This document shows positions 25,662 through 34,920 of a DNA stretch of 64,000 nucleotides, piece after piece. Numbering within the stretch: the first letter of the stretch is position 1; each line of letters opens with the position of its first letter. Origin of the DNA: Candidatus Cloacimonetes bacterium HGW-Cloacimonetes-2 (GTDB taxonomy: Bacteria; Cloacimonadota; Cloacimonadia; Cloacimonadales; Cloacimonadaceae); contig PHBP01000002.1 in NCBI GenBank assembly GCA_002842035.1, forward strand, positions 1 to 64,000, read 5' to 3'. Both the position numbers and the translations under genes were made by a program. A model generated the notes under the pieces. That model searched no databases. It saw only the letters and a list, made by a program, of their open reading frames with translations, and was not told where the DNA came from.

Positions 25662-28511
25662 CTAATCCCGTTTTTCGAGCTCTGCTATCTCCATTTCCAC
25701 TCGTTTCAAGCCGTCTTCATCCTCGAGATAGATTCGGATATCGCGGATTTGGAAATAGTAGTGGAGTGCTTTATCTTTGTCACCTTTGGCATTATAGATA
25801 TTACCAAGGTTGCCCAGGGCTTTGAGTAGCTCCAGTTTATCGTTCATCGTCTGGGCGAGGCTGAGTTTACGCTCCAGGAAGGGGATGGCATCGTCCAGAT
25901 CCTGCTGCACTATCTTGGCATAGCCCAGATTGCCCAAAGCGATGGATTCCTCTTTCATAAAGCGATTTGTAACAGCGATTTCGAGGCTTTCTTCAAAGCA
26001 CTTCTCGGCATAGGCGAGGTCTTTTTCCACAATGCTGATCAAGCCTATATTGGATAGAGTCTTGGCTTGACGCTGGGTGTCATTGATGGCGCGAGCCAGC
26101 TCCAGGCTCTGGATCTGGAGTTCCTTTGCCCTGGCGTAGTCTTTGGTTTGGAAATACCAATTGCCCATATTGCTGGTTGCAACGCAGATCAGACGCTGAT
26201 TGTCCTGTCCGGTTGCGAGAGCCAGGCAAGCTGTAAACTGCTCGTGAGCCCTGTCTATATCGCCTTTGTAAAAGGCTGCTATGCCCAAAAAGCGATGAGC
26301 TTCAAATATCAGTTCCTGATTAGCAGTCCGATCCAGGATGTCCTCAACAGCCGGAATGGCATCCTTCCAGTTACCGGTCATCCACTGTATCTCTGCTACT
26401 TTAAACCGTATCTCCATCCTTTGCTCCGGGTCAGAATTACCTATCAGGTCGAGCAGTTTATTGTAAAGCTCGAGTGCCTGGCGGTTATTATAGACCTTGG
26501 AGGCGAATTCGGCAGCTTTGCGCAAGTAAGGAATTGCTTTGGCGGGCAATTCGGCTTTGGTGAAGTGTTCGGAGAGAGTAAAGAGGAATTCATCGAGGCG
26601 ATCGGCAAAGAGTTCTTCAATGGCCTCACCGGTGATCTGGTGGAGCATCTTGCGGTTTTCCCAAAGCAGGGTCTGATAAGCAACTTCACGAGTCGTGATA
26701 TGCTTGAAAGAATAGCCTTTGAGCTCGTAATCCACCATCTTGAGGATCAGGGATTGCTGCTCGAGGCGGATCAGAGTATCATCGATGGCATCGCTTTCAC
26801 GCAAGCGCTTCTCGACTATCTTCAGTATGTCCACAAAGAAGTCCTGCCCAATGACGGATGCCTTGTGCAGAAGTAGCCTGAGCTGTGGGCCCAGCTTGTC
26901 CAATCGGGTGAGAATCATCGAATGAAGACTGACGGGTACGGGAAAATCCTTGAGATTGTCCTTTGGCAGATCATCTATATAATTGCACCACTCTTCCAGG
27001 AAGAAGGGATTGCCTTCGGAAAGTTCCACAACCTTTTGCATCGTGTCTTCGGAGATATCGAGGCCTTTGGTAAATTCGTGTATGAGCAGAGAGATGTCTT
27101 CGCTGGAGAGTGGTTTGAGCTTGAGCTCCAGATGGTTCATCAGTAGATTCAAAAAGGATGGCACGATGTAATCCGGACGGTGCATCATTATGAAAAAGAG
27201 TCGGGAGAGGCTGAAATCCCTTGAGATGGTATTGAGCAGGTTTTCCAGGACGTTTGAGGATGCGTCGTCAATCCAGTGCAGATCGTCCAGGATGATCACG
27301 ATAAGGTGATCCTGATCGGAATAGAGATTGATCACTACGATCAGGAAGCGCTCGATTGCTCCGGAGAGATGGCTAAGCAGATCTGCTCCGCTTTGGCGCA
27401 AGCGCTCATCCGGGTATTTGATCTCAAGAAGGAAAGCGATCAGAGGTTGTACGTCCGAAAGCACTGCAAGTTGCTCTGGATTGGCTTTGGCGCAAAGACG
27501 GTTCATTGCCTCTTCAAACTTGCGTTTCTTGATCTCGAGGGCTTCGTTGATCTGGATGCGGAAGAGGCTTTCAAACATACTGATAAAGAGATTTAGAGGA
27601 GAGGGAATCACGGCACTGCAAGCACCGTGGAGAGCCCGGATTTGTTCATCGTGGGCACGCTCAAATTCATAGACAAGGCGGGTTTTGCCAAGACCGGCTT
27701 CTCCCATAATGGAGACACAGGCGATCTTGCCTTCGCGCTTGCCAAAGCTTTCAGTCATTGAGTCGTTGAATACGCTTTTGAGAAAGGCAAGCTCGGTTTC
27801 GCGTCCAATGTAACGGATCTCCTGATTGCGGCGGTGCAGAGAGCTATCCTGCTTTGGTCCCTTGACCAGCCAGGTGTCGATCGGCTCGGAAAAGCCTTTG
27901 ACCGTGACAGGACCGTTGTGATCAAAATCAAATATGCGATCTACCAGTTTCTTCGTGCCAAGGGGCATCATAATGCGGTTTACCGGTGCGTTTGATTCCA
28001 TCCGGGAGCCTAGATTGACCTCAGGACCATAGACTGTGTATTCATCACCACGCTTTTCACCAATCGCGCCAACGCTTACCAAGCCGGTGTTGATACCGAT
28101 CCTGAGGCCAAGCTCGAGTGTTTCAAAGCCGGGTTGACGCGAAAGCAGAGAGTTGTAAAGCTGAAGCTGCTGTTGCATCTTAATCGCTGCGTGGATGGCG
28201 CGTTCGGTATCCTGCTCCGTGGCTTTGCGCGCACCAAATAGAGCCATAATGCCATCGCCCATATACTTATCGACTACCCCGCCATAAAAGACTATACAGC
28301 GAGTAAAAATCTTCATAATCTCATCCATCTTCTTGTGGATGGTCTCTGCGTCAAAGAGATTGGAGATGCTGCTGAATCCTCTGATATCAGCAAATAAGAC
28401 CGCTACCTCGCGCAGTTCACCTTCGCGAAGTTCAAGCTTTTGTGTGCTGGCGTCTTCTTCGGATTCGAGATCGAAAAAGTCACCGCCAAAGATCAAATCG
28501 TCATTATCCAT
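25662..28511 (-). CDS. Class III nucleotide cyclase with AAA-type ATPase and TPR tail (soluble adenylyl cyclase-like)
   Basis: 949 residues. The cyclase domain (about 33-215) has metal ligands D42 (FADIRGFS) and D86 (GDG), transition-state residues N166 and R170 (NLGSR), and substrate residues K82 and T159. Lys with Thr is the class IIIb pattern; class IIIb enzymes include bicarbonate-responsive cyclases. Next is a STAND/AAA-type ATPase with P-loop GEAGLGKT (270-277) and IILDDLHWIDD. From about 650 onward TPRs fill the C-terminus. The order cyclase-ATPase-TPR matches mammalian soluble adenylyl cyclase, but with one catalytic domain instead of two, so it must homodimerise. There is no membrane segment. 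It probably makes cAMP; the signal sensed is unknown. Confidence 0.9.
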   Translation of the reverse strand: MDNDDLIFGGDFFDLESEEDASTQKLELREGELREVAVLFADIRGFSSISNLFDAETIHKKMDEIMKIFTRCIVFYGGVVDKYMGDGIMALFGARKATEQDTERAIHAAIKMQQQLQLYNSLLSRQPGFETLELGLRIGINTGLVSVGAIGEKRGDEYTVYGPEVNLGSRMESNAPVNRIMMPLGTKKLVDRIFDFDHNGPVTVKGFSEPIDTWLVKGPKQDSSLHRRNQEIRYIGRETELAFLKSVFNDSMTESFGKREGKIACVSIMGEAGLGKTRLVYEFERAHDEQIRALHGACSAVIPSPLNLFISMFESLFRIQINEALEIKKRKFEEAMNRLCAKANPEQLAVLSDVQPLIAFLLEIKYPDERLRQSGADLLSHLSGAIERFLIVVINLYSDQDHLIVIILDDLHWIDDASSNVLENLLNTISRDFSLSRLFFIMMHRPDYIVPSFLNLLMNHLELKLKPLSSEDISLLIHEFTKGLDISEDTMQKVVELSEGNPFFLEEWCNYIDDLPKDNLKDFPVPVSLHSMILTRLDKLGPQLRLLLHKASVIGQDFFVDILKIVEKRLRESDAIDDTLIRLEQQSLILKMVDYELKGYSFKHITTREVAYQTLLWENRKMLHQITGEAIEELFADRLDEFLFTLSEHFTKAELPAKAIPYLRKAAEFASKVYNNRQALELYNKLLDLIGNSDPEQRMEIRFKVAEIQWMTGNWKDAIPAVEDILDRTANQELIFEAHRFLGIAAFYKGDIDRAHEQFTACLALATGQDNQRLICVATSNMGNWYFQTKDYARAKELQIQSLELARAINDTQRQAKTLSNIGLISIVEKDLAYAEKCFEESLEIAVTNRFMKEESIALGNLGYAKIVQQDLDDAIPFLERKLSLAQTMNDKLELLKALGNLGNIYNAKGDKDKALHYYFQIRDIRIYLEDEDGLKRVEMEIAELEKRD

Positions 28512-28556
28512 AGAGTCAATAATTCAAGCCGGGCAATAGATGTCAATCACAATGTC

Positions 28557-29342
28557 TTATGAAGCGAAGAGATTATAGATTACTCTGGCAAAGAGCAGGA
28601 TCAAAGCTACAAAGAATATCTCGCGGATCAGCTTGTTTCCTCTCAGGATTACCAGTTTTGAACCCAGGATGTTTCCGGTGATACCACAGACTGCTGCTGG
28701 GATTGCCAGCGGGAAGTAGATCTTGCCGGCAATCCAAAAGGTCGTAAGCGCTGCGATATTGCTGGCGAGATTGACCACCTTGGTATTGCCATTGGCTTTT
28801 ACAAAGTCGTAATGTAGGATAGCTGAATAGATGATGATCAGGAAGGTGCCTGTGCCTGGACCAAAGAATCCGTCGTAAAAGCCGACTACTAGGCCTGCCA
28901 ATGAGCCCAGAGCAAGCTTGTAGATAGGCTTATGTTTGCTGCTGTTGTCTATGTTTCCGAGTCGTTTGTTGATCAGGGTGATGACTGTGATCAAGGGAAT
29001 CAGTACGACCAGCAGGTAATTGAGAAAGGTAGGGGAGAGCTTGAGAGCGGTTGAAGCTCCCAGCCAGGATCCTACCAAAGCAAAGACAGCGCTCAGAATG
29101 GCGACGGGTATATCTATCATCCGGGCACGGAAATAATTAGCAGTGGAAAAGACAGTGCCAAAGCAGGAAGAAAACTTGTTTGTGCCTAGGGCATAATGCG
29201 GTGGGACTCCCACAGACCAATATGCCGGCAGTGAGATCAATCCGCCACCACCGGCGATGGAATCGATCAAACCGGCGAGGAAGACAAAGAATAGGACTAT
29301 TGCATAGTCCATGGTGCTTAAGTTCAGGATCAGTTCGTTCAT
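28557..29342 (-). CDS. TauE/SafE (TSUP) family membrane exporter
   Basis: 261 residues with about eight hydrophobic segments. The family signature is near the N-terminus: GLIDSIAGGGGLISLPAYW followed by ALGTNKFSS. A second internal repeat is seen at GFYDGFFGPGTGTF, as expected for the duplicated TSUP fold. Members move sulfite, sulfonates, thiosulfate or other organic anions across the inner membrane; the substrate here is unknown. The start lies in a 4-bp ATGA overlap with the large barrel-protein gene, so they are co-transcribed. Confidence 0.9.
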   Translation of the reverse strand: MNELILNLSTMDYAIVLFFVFLAGLIDSIAGGGGLISLPAYWSVGVPPHYALGTNKFSSCFGTVFSTANYFRARMIDIPVAILSAVFALVGSWLGASTALKLSPTFLNYLLVVLIPLITVITLINKRLGNIDNSSKHKPIYKLALGSLAGLVVGFYDGFFGPGTGTFLIIIYSAILHYDFVKANGNTKVVNLASNIAALTTFWIAGKIYFPLAIPAAVCGITGNILGSKLVILRGNKLIREIFFVALILLFARVIYNLFAS

Positions 29343-32300
29343 AATTCTGCTTTGAACTCCAAGGATAGTTGATGCTTGCTGTCTTGCAAGGGGTATTGAT
29401 TCCCGCTGTATTGCAAGGTAAAGCTGCTGAAGCTGTTCAGCCTGTAGATAGCGGAGAGCGTCCAGGTGAGACTGAAGCCATCGCGCTTTTCAGGCAGGAA
29501 GGAGAGATAGTCAGAACCGCTGCGGTCGTTGTACTGCAGCCCAATCTGACCTGAGATGCGGTATTGACGATTGAGGATAGTCCTAATTGACGGTCTCAGG
29601 CTGTAGGTATTGACCATGTAGCTCTCGTTGGTTTGAGCGTTCTTGCCATCTTCGAGGCTATAGCTGATAGAGGTCTCAATAGAGCTTTGGGGTGTGAGGA
29701 CTCTTTGCCAGAGTAGGTCTAGGCTGTTGATACTTATCAAAGATTGGTAACGGCTATCGTCTTCATATTCGTTTCTGTAGCTTAGTTTGTAATTACCGCT
29801 ACGCAATTGCCTGATACTAAGCTCTCCTGCCATAATGCGGTTGTAGCTGCGGGAAAGCTCCTGATAGCGCTGGTCTAGCGATCTGTCCAGATCCAGAGTT
29901 AGGTTTAGGAGCAGTCTGTTTTGCCAAAGATCGAGCCAGATGTTGTTTACAAGGGACTGCTTACCGTAGATAGTGAATAAAGGATCAAAGACATATCCGG
30001 GATAGAATATATAACTGAGGGCTTCGTTTCGACGCTCCGTGATCTCTATCAAGTTTATGCTGGTATCGCTCTGGATTCTGCGGCTAAGGTTGTCTTTGAG
30101 ATACATACCAGGCTTTAGAAACAGGTTAAGCTGGGCGGTGAGCTCTGAACTGATCTTGCCTTGATCGCTGGTGATATAGGTATAGTCGTAGTCACCTCCG
30201 CTCAGGAAGACTCCTGTGCTGTCATAATAACCAAGACCCAAGCCTACGTATTCCAGCTCTCGGATACGTGGGAAGAATTCTGTTTGATTGAGCTGGTAGT
30301 TTGAGCTTAGAGACACAGCATTGTTTAGGACATTGTGGTTTGATCTAAAACGAATCAGATCAAAGCTCGTATTGCCCTGCTCAGTGCTAATCAAGCGCGA
30401 GATATCGCGGTGGCTGTAATCCAGATCGAGATTGTGCTGCAGACTGCTTAGCACCTGGCGCAGGTTTATTGTGCCTGTAGTGGATGTCTTTTGCCAGTCG
30501 TTTGCCTGTATGTACGTTTCATCTGCCAGATAGGACAAGCTGGTAGAAGCGTTCTTACTATATGTGAGGCTAAGGGCAGGATTGATCTTTAGATAGGAGT
30601 TGCCTATAGCCGGTGGCATTCCTGATAACTGGTCAAAGGCAAGCCGGTTGTACAAAAGATCAAGTCTAAGACGAACGATATTCCATTGCCAGGCACTAAT
30701 AAGGCTATGATATTGGTAGAGACCGGTGTATTCAGCAGTCTCTGAGTAAAGCTGCTCAGAGACAGTGCTGCGGTAGTTGATCTCAGGAAACCAATCTTTG
30801 GCGGGATTGTAGGATGATATCCTTAGAGCTCTTTGCGTGAATCTGTCTTTTACATTGCGGTATCTGATAGCCAGCTTAGGATTCCAACCGGCCTGGGAAA
30901 GCAGAGCAGTACTGAGATTAAGCTGCTCCTGCTCCAATGAATCTGCCACAACTATTGCTGCAAGATCTATCTCATCTGCGAGGCTGAGGCTCTGTGTCTC
31001 CAGATGTGTATTGGCTGTTCTTCTTTCATAATCTATAGCCACTTGGGGCTGCAGTTTATCGCTCTCTGGTTTCCACGCACCCTGCACGTAAAGTACGATA
31101 CCATTGTTATCGGTATCGTCAAGAGCTGACAGGGTGTTTCGATCTCTTCTGGTATAGGAAGCCTCTGCGCTCAGGGAAATACTTTCTCCCCGATAAGCCA
31201 AAGCAGCATTGAGATGGTTGTTCATAACAGGTGCTAACAAGCGTTTCTGAGGCATCCAGGAGCCCTGTCCGGAGCCTTTGTATTGGAACTTGCCACTGGA
31301 GAACTGCTCGTAATCTCCATTGCCATAGCCCACGTAGCTAAAGATGAGATTGTAACTTGCCAGACTGTCGTCCGGAGCGTATTCGTAATAAGCTAAACCA
31401 TCGGAAGTATATAGCAGTCTGTAAGCTCCTGTACCCGGATCGACCGCAAAGACTCCACTGCCCCAGGCATTATTATCACCAGCTATAGCCAGTGAATCCA
31501 GGTCACTCTCTGTATAGGAGTAAAGCAGAGGCTGCGATGAGCTGTCTGCCTGATACATAAAATTCTGCTTCAACAGCCAGCGATTGCCCAAGGGTAGTTC
31601 AAAGGAGTTGAATACCATATTCTGTTTGAAGTTCTCATCCGAATACTGATAATACGCCATTACATTGTTTGTTGATAAGACCAGTCTTCGAAACATCACA
31701 GAACCTTCACTATAGTCGATCGTATAGTCCGTTCCACGCTCCAGAAGTGATCCATCCAGAAACAAACGCTCACTCCCAGCAACAACTATATAGCTGCTCT
31801 GATAGCCCGCAGAATTTAGGTAATACGGTCCTTGTTTGCCCTCAATGATCTCAATCCGCATAGCTGCGTTCTTTCCTGAGGCTGCACTATAGCCAATCTG
31901 AGCCTTGATGTCTCCCAGATAGGCTGCGTTAATCCCTTCAAAACTGGTTTTGTAATCAAAGAAGCGCGTGGCTGCACTTTGCCAATCGAGGTCTCCCATG
32001 GCGAGCTCGTAGTTACTTCCAAAGATCTTTACAAAGACCTGATCAAGTGAACTGAGCTCCCTGGAATCTCCTTCCGGGCTGAGTTTGGTCTGACTATCCG
32101 ATAGCTGAGCCAGGATGTTAACGTTGTTGCCCAGCCTGCCTTGCAGATTGACGTAGAGAGATTGCTTCAGGTCAAAGGCGTTTTCGTCCGAGAAGGTTAG
32201 AGCAAAAGTCTTCGAGCCTGATATATCCAGGTTGCTATCCGGATCATCAAAGAGTCTTCTGCGAGACGATACTTCTTCTCTCATACTGTCACCAGGACTT

Positions 32301-32614
32301 ATCACCTGATAAAGCCTGAGTTCCTGCCCAATACCCGGTGGTATTCTTAAATACTCGATATAAAGAATGTCTGTTTCCGGTAGGGCCGATAGCACCAAAC
32401 GTCCATTTCGATAGTCCATTCTATAAAGTTCAGTTAATAGAGTATCTGCTCCGGCTACTACGATCTCACTTCCTGCTACAATCCTTTCGTATTGGAGCTT
32501 ATACTCCAATGTGGATGGACTGAGTTCAATTGTTTCCCTCGAAAAAAAGCCCTGAGCCGGCAAGCCTGCACTCAGGGCGAAAAGGAACAAGAAAAGGACT
32601 ATTCGATCACGCAT
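29339..32614 (-). CDS. Large predicted outer-membrane beta-barrel protein, unrecognised family
   Basis: 1091 residues with a signal peptide (MRDRIVLFLFLFALSAGLPAQG). The N-terminal 140 residues look like small beta domains. From DISGSKTFALTFSDENAFDL onward comes a region resembling the start of SprA-like or large surface barrels: alternating strands, and ELSSLDQVFVKIFGSNYELAMGD. The remaining 700 residues are repeated amphipathic strands such as LSLTYSKNAST and LRQLRSGNYKLSYRNEY, ending with LEFKAEL. I infer a many-stranded outer-membrane barrel, but cannot name a family. It starts eight bases after the UmuD-like gene and overlaps the TSUP gene by 4 bp. Confidence 0.7.
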   Translation of the reverse strand: MRDRIVLFLFLFALSAGLPAQGFFSRETIELSPSTLEYKLQYERIVAGSEIVVAGADTLLTELYRMDYRNGRLVLSALPETDILYIEYLRIPPGIGQELRLYQVISPGDSMREEVSSRRRLFDDPDSNLDISGSKTFALTFSDENAFDLKQSLYVNLQGRLGNNVNILAQLSDSQTKLSPEGDSRELSSLDQVFVKIFGSNYELAMGDLDWQSAATRFFDYKTSFEGINAAYLGDIKAQIGYSAASGKNAAMRIEIIEGKQGPYYLNSAGYQSSYIVVAGSERLFLDGSLLERGTDYTIDYSEGSVMFRRLVLSTNNVMAYYQYSDENFKQNMVFNSFELPLGNRWLLKQNFMYQADSSSQPLLYSYTESDLDSLAIAGDNNAWGSGVFAVDPGTGAYRLLYTSDGLAYYEYAPDDSLASYNLIFSYVGYGNGDYEQFSSGKFQYKGSGQGSWMPQKRLLAPVMNNHLNAALAYRGESISLSAEASYTRRDRNTLSALDDTDNNGIVLYVQGAWKPESDKLQPQVAIDYERRTANTHLETQSLSLADEIDLAAIVVADSLEQEQLNLSTALLSQAGWNPKLAIRYRNVKDRFTQRALRISSYNPAKDWFPEINYRSTVSEQLYSETAEYTGLYQYHSLISAWQWNIVRLRLDLLYNRLAFDQLSGMPPAIGNSYLKINPALSLTYSKNASTSLSYLADETYIQANDWQKTSTTGTINLRQVLSSLQHNLDLDYSHRDISRLISTEQGNTSFDLIRFRSNHNVLNNAVSLSSNYQLNQTEFFPRIRELEYVGLGLGYYDSTGVFLSGGDYDYTYITSDQGKISSELTAQLNLFLKPGMYLKDNLSRRIQSDTSINLIEITERRNEALSYIFYPGYVFDPLFTIYGKQSLVNNIWLDLWQNRLLLNLTLDLDRSLDQRYQELSRSYNRIMAGELSIRQLRSGNYKLSYRNEYEDDSRYQSLISINSLDLLWQRVLTPQSSIETSISYSLEDGKNAQTNESYMVNTYSLRPSIRTILNRQYRISGQIGLQYNDRSGSDYLSFLPEKRDGFSLTWTLSAIYRLNSFSSFTLQYSGNQYPLQDSKHQLSLEFKAEL

Positions 32615-32622
32615 TCAACCGA

Positions 32623-33072
32623 TTAGACTTTGTGAATCACGTAGGTAACGACACCCCATATAGTAAATGCGGAGTCCTCCTCAATCTTGAGGGGTTCATA
32701 ATCATCGTTCTCGGGGGCTAGCCAGTATTCTCCATTCTCGATCCGGAGGCGTTTAACGGTAAACTCACCATTCACGATAGCTATCACTATACGTTTGTGA
32801 ACTGCTTCCAGGGCTCGATCCACGATCAGAATATCATCCGGTCCTATCCCTGCATTGATCATCGAGTATCCTGCAGCTCTCACAAAGAATGTGGATGCTT
32901 TGTGCTGGATTAAGTACTCATTCAGATCAAGGCTACCCTCTATATAATCAGTTGCAGGAGAGGGAAAACCGGCAGGAACGGAAGTTCCGATGAGAGGACG
33001 TGCCAGCTTGGTCTCGGGATTGAATCCGTAGATATACTTGATCGAGCCGTCTGACTTGAATTTGGAATCCAT
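32623..33072 (-). CDS. umuD: UmuD/LexA-like S24 self-cleaving peptidase
   Basis: 149 residues from the ATG at 33072; a TTG one codon upstream is an alternative. The S24 features are all present: the scissile Ala-Gly in VPAGFPSPATDY (about residues 34-35), the nucleophile in GYSM (Ser70) and the general base in FTVKRL (Lys107). The sequence is closest to UmuD: LDLNEYLIQH, STFFVRAAG, GEFTVKRL. There is no DNA-binding domain, so it is not LexA. UmuD normally works with UmuC polymerase in SOS mutagenesis, but no umuC is in the window; the next gene is an outer-membrane barrel. No Shine-Dalgarno is visible. Confidence 0.9.
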   Translation of the reverse strand: MDSKFKSDGSIKYIYGFNPETKLARPLIGTSVPAGFPSPATDYIEGSLDLNEYLIQHKASTFFVRAAGYSMINAGIGPDDILIVDRALEAVHKRIVIAIVNGEFTVKRLRIENGEYWLAPENDDYEPLKIEEDSAFTIWGVVTYVIHKV

Positions 33073-33080
33073 CAATATAG

Positions 33081-33113
33081 AAAACAGCCAGTCAGCACTA
33101 TGCCAACTGGCTG
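33081..33113 (-). terminator. Hairpin directly in front of the UmuD-like gene
   Basis: On the minus strand CAGCCAGT (33113-33106) pairs with ACTGGCTG (33092-33085) around a 13-nt loop, followed by TTTT (33084-33081). It lies 12 bases after the lipoprotein stop, and the T-run ends eight bases before the ATG at 33072. It is either the lipoprotein terminator, a control hairpin over the next gene's start, or both. Confidence 0.65.
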
Positions 33114-33125
33114 CTCAATTATCTA

Positions 33126-34319
33126 TTAGGGACGTCTATTGGCAATGGCATTGAGCAAAGCTGTGGCATTTGCTCCGTGTCTTGCGTCGTTTCTGATCAG
33201 TTCAAGATCCGTTCTTGCTTCGTTGAAGCGGTTCAATCTGTAGTAGGCATTGCCTCTCAGCAGTAAAGCATCAGCATTTCTGGGAGCTCCACGCAGAGCC
33301 ATTGTGGCAAAGCTTACGACCTTGTTCCAGTTTGAAGAGCCATTGTAATAGCTGGCTAGTGCGAGGGCTATCTGGGAGTCTTCTTCGATCGCGAGGGCTT
33401 TCTCAAAGTACTCAGCCATCTTGGCACGATTGTTGAGCTTGCTGTAGTTATCACCGATCAAACGATATGCAATCAGCATCTCGGATTGTTCCGGCGTAGT
33501 AGCCACAAAACGCAGCAGAATCTCATTGGACTTTGCCCACTGAGTAGTCTGACGGTAGAAATTTGCCAGAGCTTTGTAAGTATTGGCATCGGGTCTGCTT
33601 GACAAAGCTCTTTCATAATAAAGAGTAGCTTGTTCGTTATTGCCTTTGTCTGCATACTTGCCGGCGAGCATAATAAATGCATTCACGTCGTTTGAGGCGT
33701 CTGCATAATCTTTCAGGCTTTGGAAAGCTCGCTGCTCGTCTCTGATATCGTTGTTTAATACGTTGAACTTGAAATTGAGCACTTCTGCATTATTTGGTTC
33801 CTTTGCCAGGATCAAGTCGTAATACCGGACAGATTCTTCAAAGTTACCCGCACGTTGATTGGTAATCGCAAGATTGTTGTAGAGCCTGATCTTGTTTGCT
33901 TCCAGCTCTTCAGAAGTAATGGTGACAGGCTCGAGGGCATTGTAGATTTCCAAAGCTTGTTCATAGTGTTGTATGGCTTCTACAAAGATCTGATCCTGAA
34001 AGCTCTCTTCAGCCTGGCTATTGCGGGATGTAGCTATATTGAGCTTCATTCTTTCGATATTTACCGCAATTGAGTCCAATTCGCCGGCAGTGGGTGCAGC
34101 TTCTTCAAAAAGCACTATAGCCTGTTCAAAAGCGGTAATAGCTTCATTGTAGGAACCGGCTTCGTAATTATCCATACCGTTTCCGGCGGCTTCTTTTGCC
34201 AATTCTATCGGATTGCGCGGTGGTTCGACCACCTCGGGTGTTTTTGGGACGGAACTACAGGCAGCGATCATGGCAAGCATAATCAATCCACCAAGCAGTA
34301 GAAAACTATTTCTTTTCAT
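33126..34319 (-). CDS. TPR-containing lipoprotein
   Basis: 397 residues from the ATG at 34319, which has GGAGG five bases upstream. The ATG at 34331 would start before that site. The lipobox is LAMIAAC with C21, and after a proline-rich linker (VPKTPEVVEPPRNP) the mature protein is nearly all tetratricopeptide-like helical repeats. Units such as AGNFEESVRYYDLILAKEPN and GNNEQATLYYERALSSRPD are typical TPRs. It is probably anchored at the inner face of the outer membrane and serves as a scaffold. The partner is unknown; no BAM subunit or other complex gene is adjacent. Confidence 0.85.
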   Translation of the reverse strand: MKRNSFLLLGGLIMLAMIAACSSVPKTPEVVEPPRNPIELAKEAAGNGMDNYEAGSYNEAITAFEQAIVLFEEAAPTAGELDSIAVNIERMKLNIATSRNSQAEESFQDQIFVEAIQHYEQALEIYNALEPVTITSEELEANKIRLYNNLAITNQRAGNFEESVRYYDLILAKEPNNAEVLNFKFNVLNNDIRDEQRAFQSLKDYADASNDVNAFIMLAGKYADKGNNEQATLYYERALSSRPDANTYKALANFYRQTTQWAKSNEILLRFVATTPEQSEMLIAYRLIGDNYSKLNNRAKMAEYFEKALAIEEDSQIALALASYYNGSSNWNKVVSFATMALRGAPRNADALLLRGNAYYRLNRFNEARTDLELIRNDARHGANATALLNAIANRRP

Positions 34320-34489
34320 TGTATCCTCCATTTCTTTTCATCTGTAGCGATACTCATCCGAGGGCTGATTTTGTCAATCTAAAAAAGTATTTTACAGTTT
34401 TTTAGAAGATTTTTTCACTTTCTTCCACGTAGCTATGCAGCGCTGTAACTAATTGCTAATTATATCGATAACGGCATCACTATAAGAGC

Positions 34490-34544
34490 TTGATATAGCT
34501 AAAGTGCTGTTATATCAACAGAAAAGTGATTTTTTTTGTTGACA
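34490..34544 (+). promoter_or_regulatory. Inverted-repeat operator candidate and -35 element upstream of the HU gene
   Basis: TTGATATA (34490-34497) and TATATCAA (34511-34518) are perfectly complementary across 13 bases. TTGACA at 34539-34544 follows and could be a -35 hexamer. No good TATAAT-like -10 follows at normal spacing. Site and promoter lie 70-125 bases before the HU start, in the divergent gap shared with the lipoprotein gene. Confidence 0.4.
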
Positions 34545-34615
34545 GAATTTCCAGATGCGCATTTCTTCATAACATACTATCTCTAACTCTTTTATAAGAA
34601 CGAAAAGGAGGTAAA

Positions 34616-34903
34616 ATGAGCAGAGATGAATTGATTAAAAAGATCGCTGGAGCAGCCGGTGTATCCCAGAAAGTAGCTGGTATTGCACTCGGTGCCGTCC
34701 TCGAAGGCATCACTGAAGCCCTCAAAAAGGGTGACAAAGTCACATTGGTTGGTTTTGGTTCCTTTGGCGTTGCAGCCCGCAAAGCCCGTAAAGGTATTAA
34801 TCCCAAGACCAAAGAGCCCTTGAAGATTCCAGCCCGCAAAGTTCCTGTCTTCAAAGCTGGCAAGAAACTCAAAGACGCAGTCAAGGGCGGAAAGAAAAAA
34901 TAA
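34616..34903 (+). CDS. HU-family nucleoid DNA-binding protein
   Basis: 95 residues. The N-terminal helices read MSRDELIKKIAGAAGVSQKVAG, slightly unusual but in family form. The core GDKVTLVGFGSFGV and the DNA-binding arm with NPKTKEPLKIPARKVPVFKAG are textbook HU/IHF. The C-terminus is a short basic tail (KGGKKK). It bends and compacts DNA as a dimer. A strong GGAGG lies four bases before the ATG, which suggests high expression, and a terminator follows directly, so the gene is monocistronic. Confidence 0.97.
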   Translation: MSRDELIKKIAGAAGVSQKVAGIALGAVLEGITEALKKGDKVTLVGFGSFGVAARKARKGINPKTKEPLKIPARKVPVFKAGKKLKDAVKGGKKK

Positions 34904-34920
34904 CCCCTTAATTAATAGAG

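Noticed and set aside
26067-26876. Plus-strand open frame of 269 codons within the cyclase gene
   Set aside because: It is antisense to well-conserved ATPase and TPR sequence and lacks any recognisable motif or start site.
29339-32614. Naming the large barrel as SprA
   Set aside because: It is less than half the length of typical SprA, and only the N-terminal third is vaguely similar by eye.
32623-33072. LexA
   Set aside because: There is no helix-turn-helix domain before the cleavage site; only about 34 residues precede it, as in UmuD.
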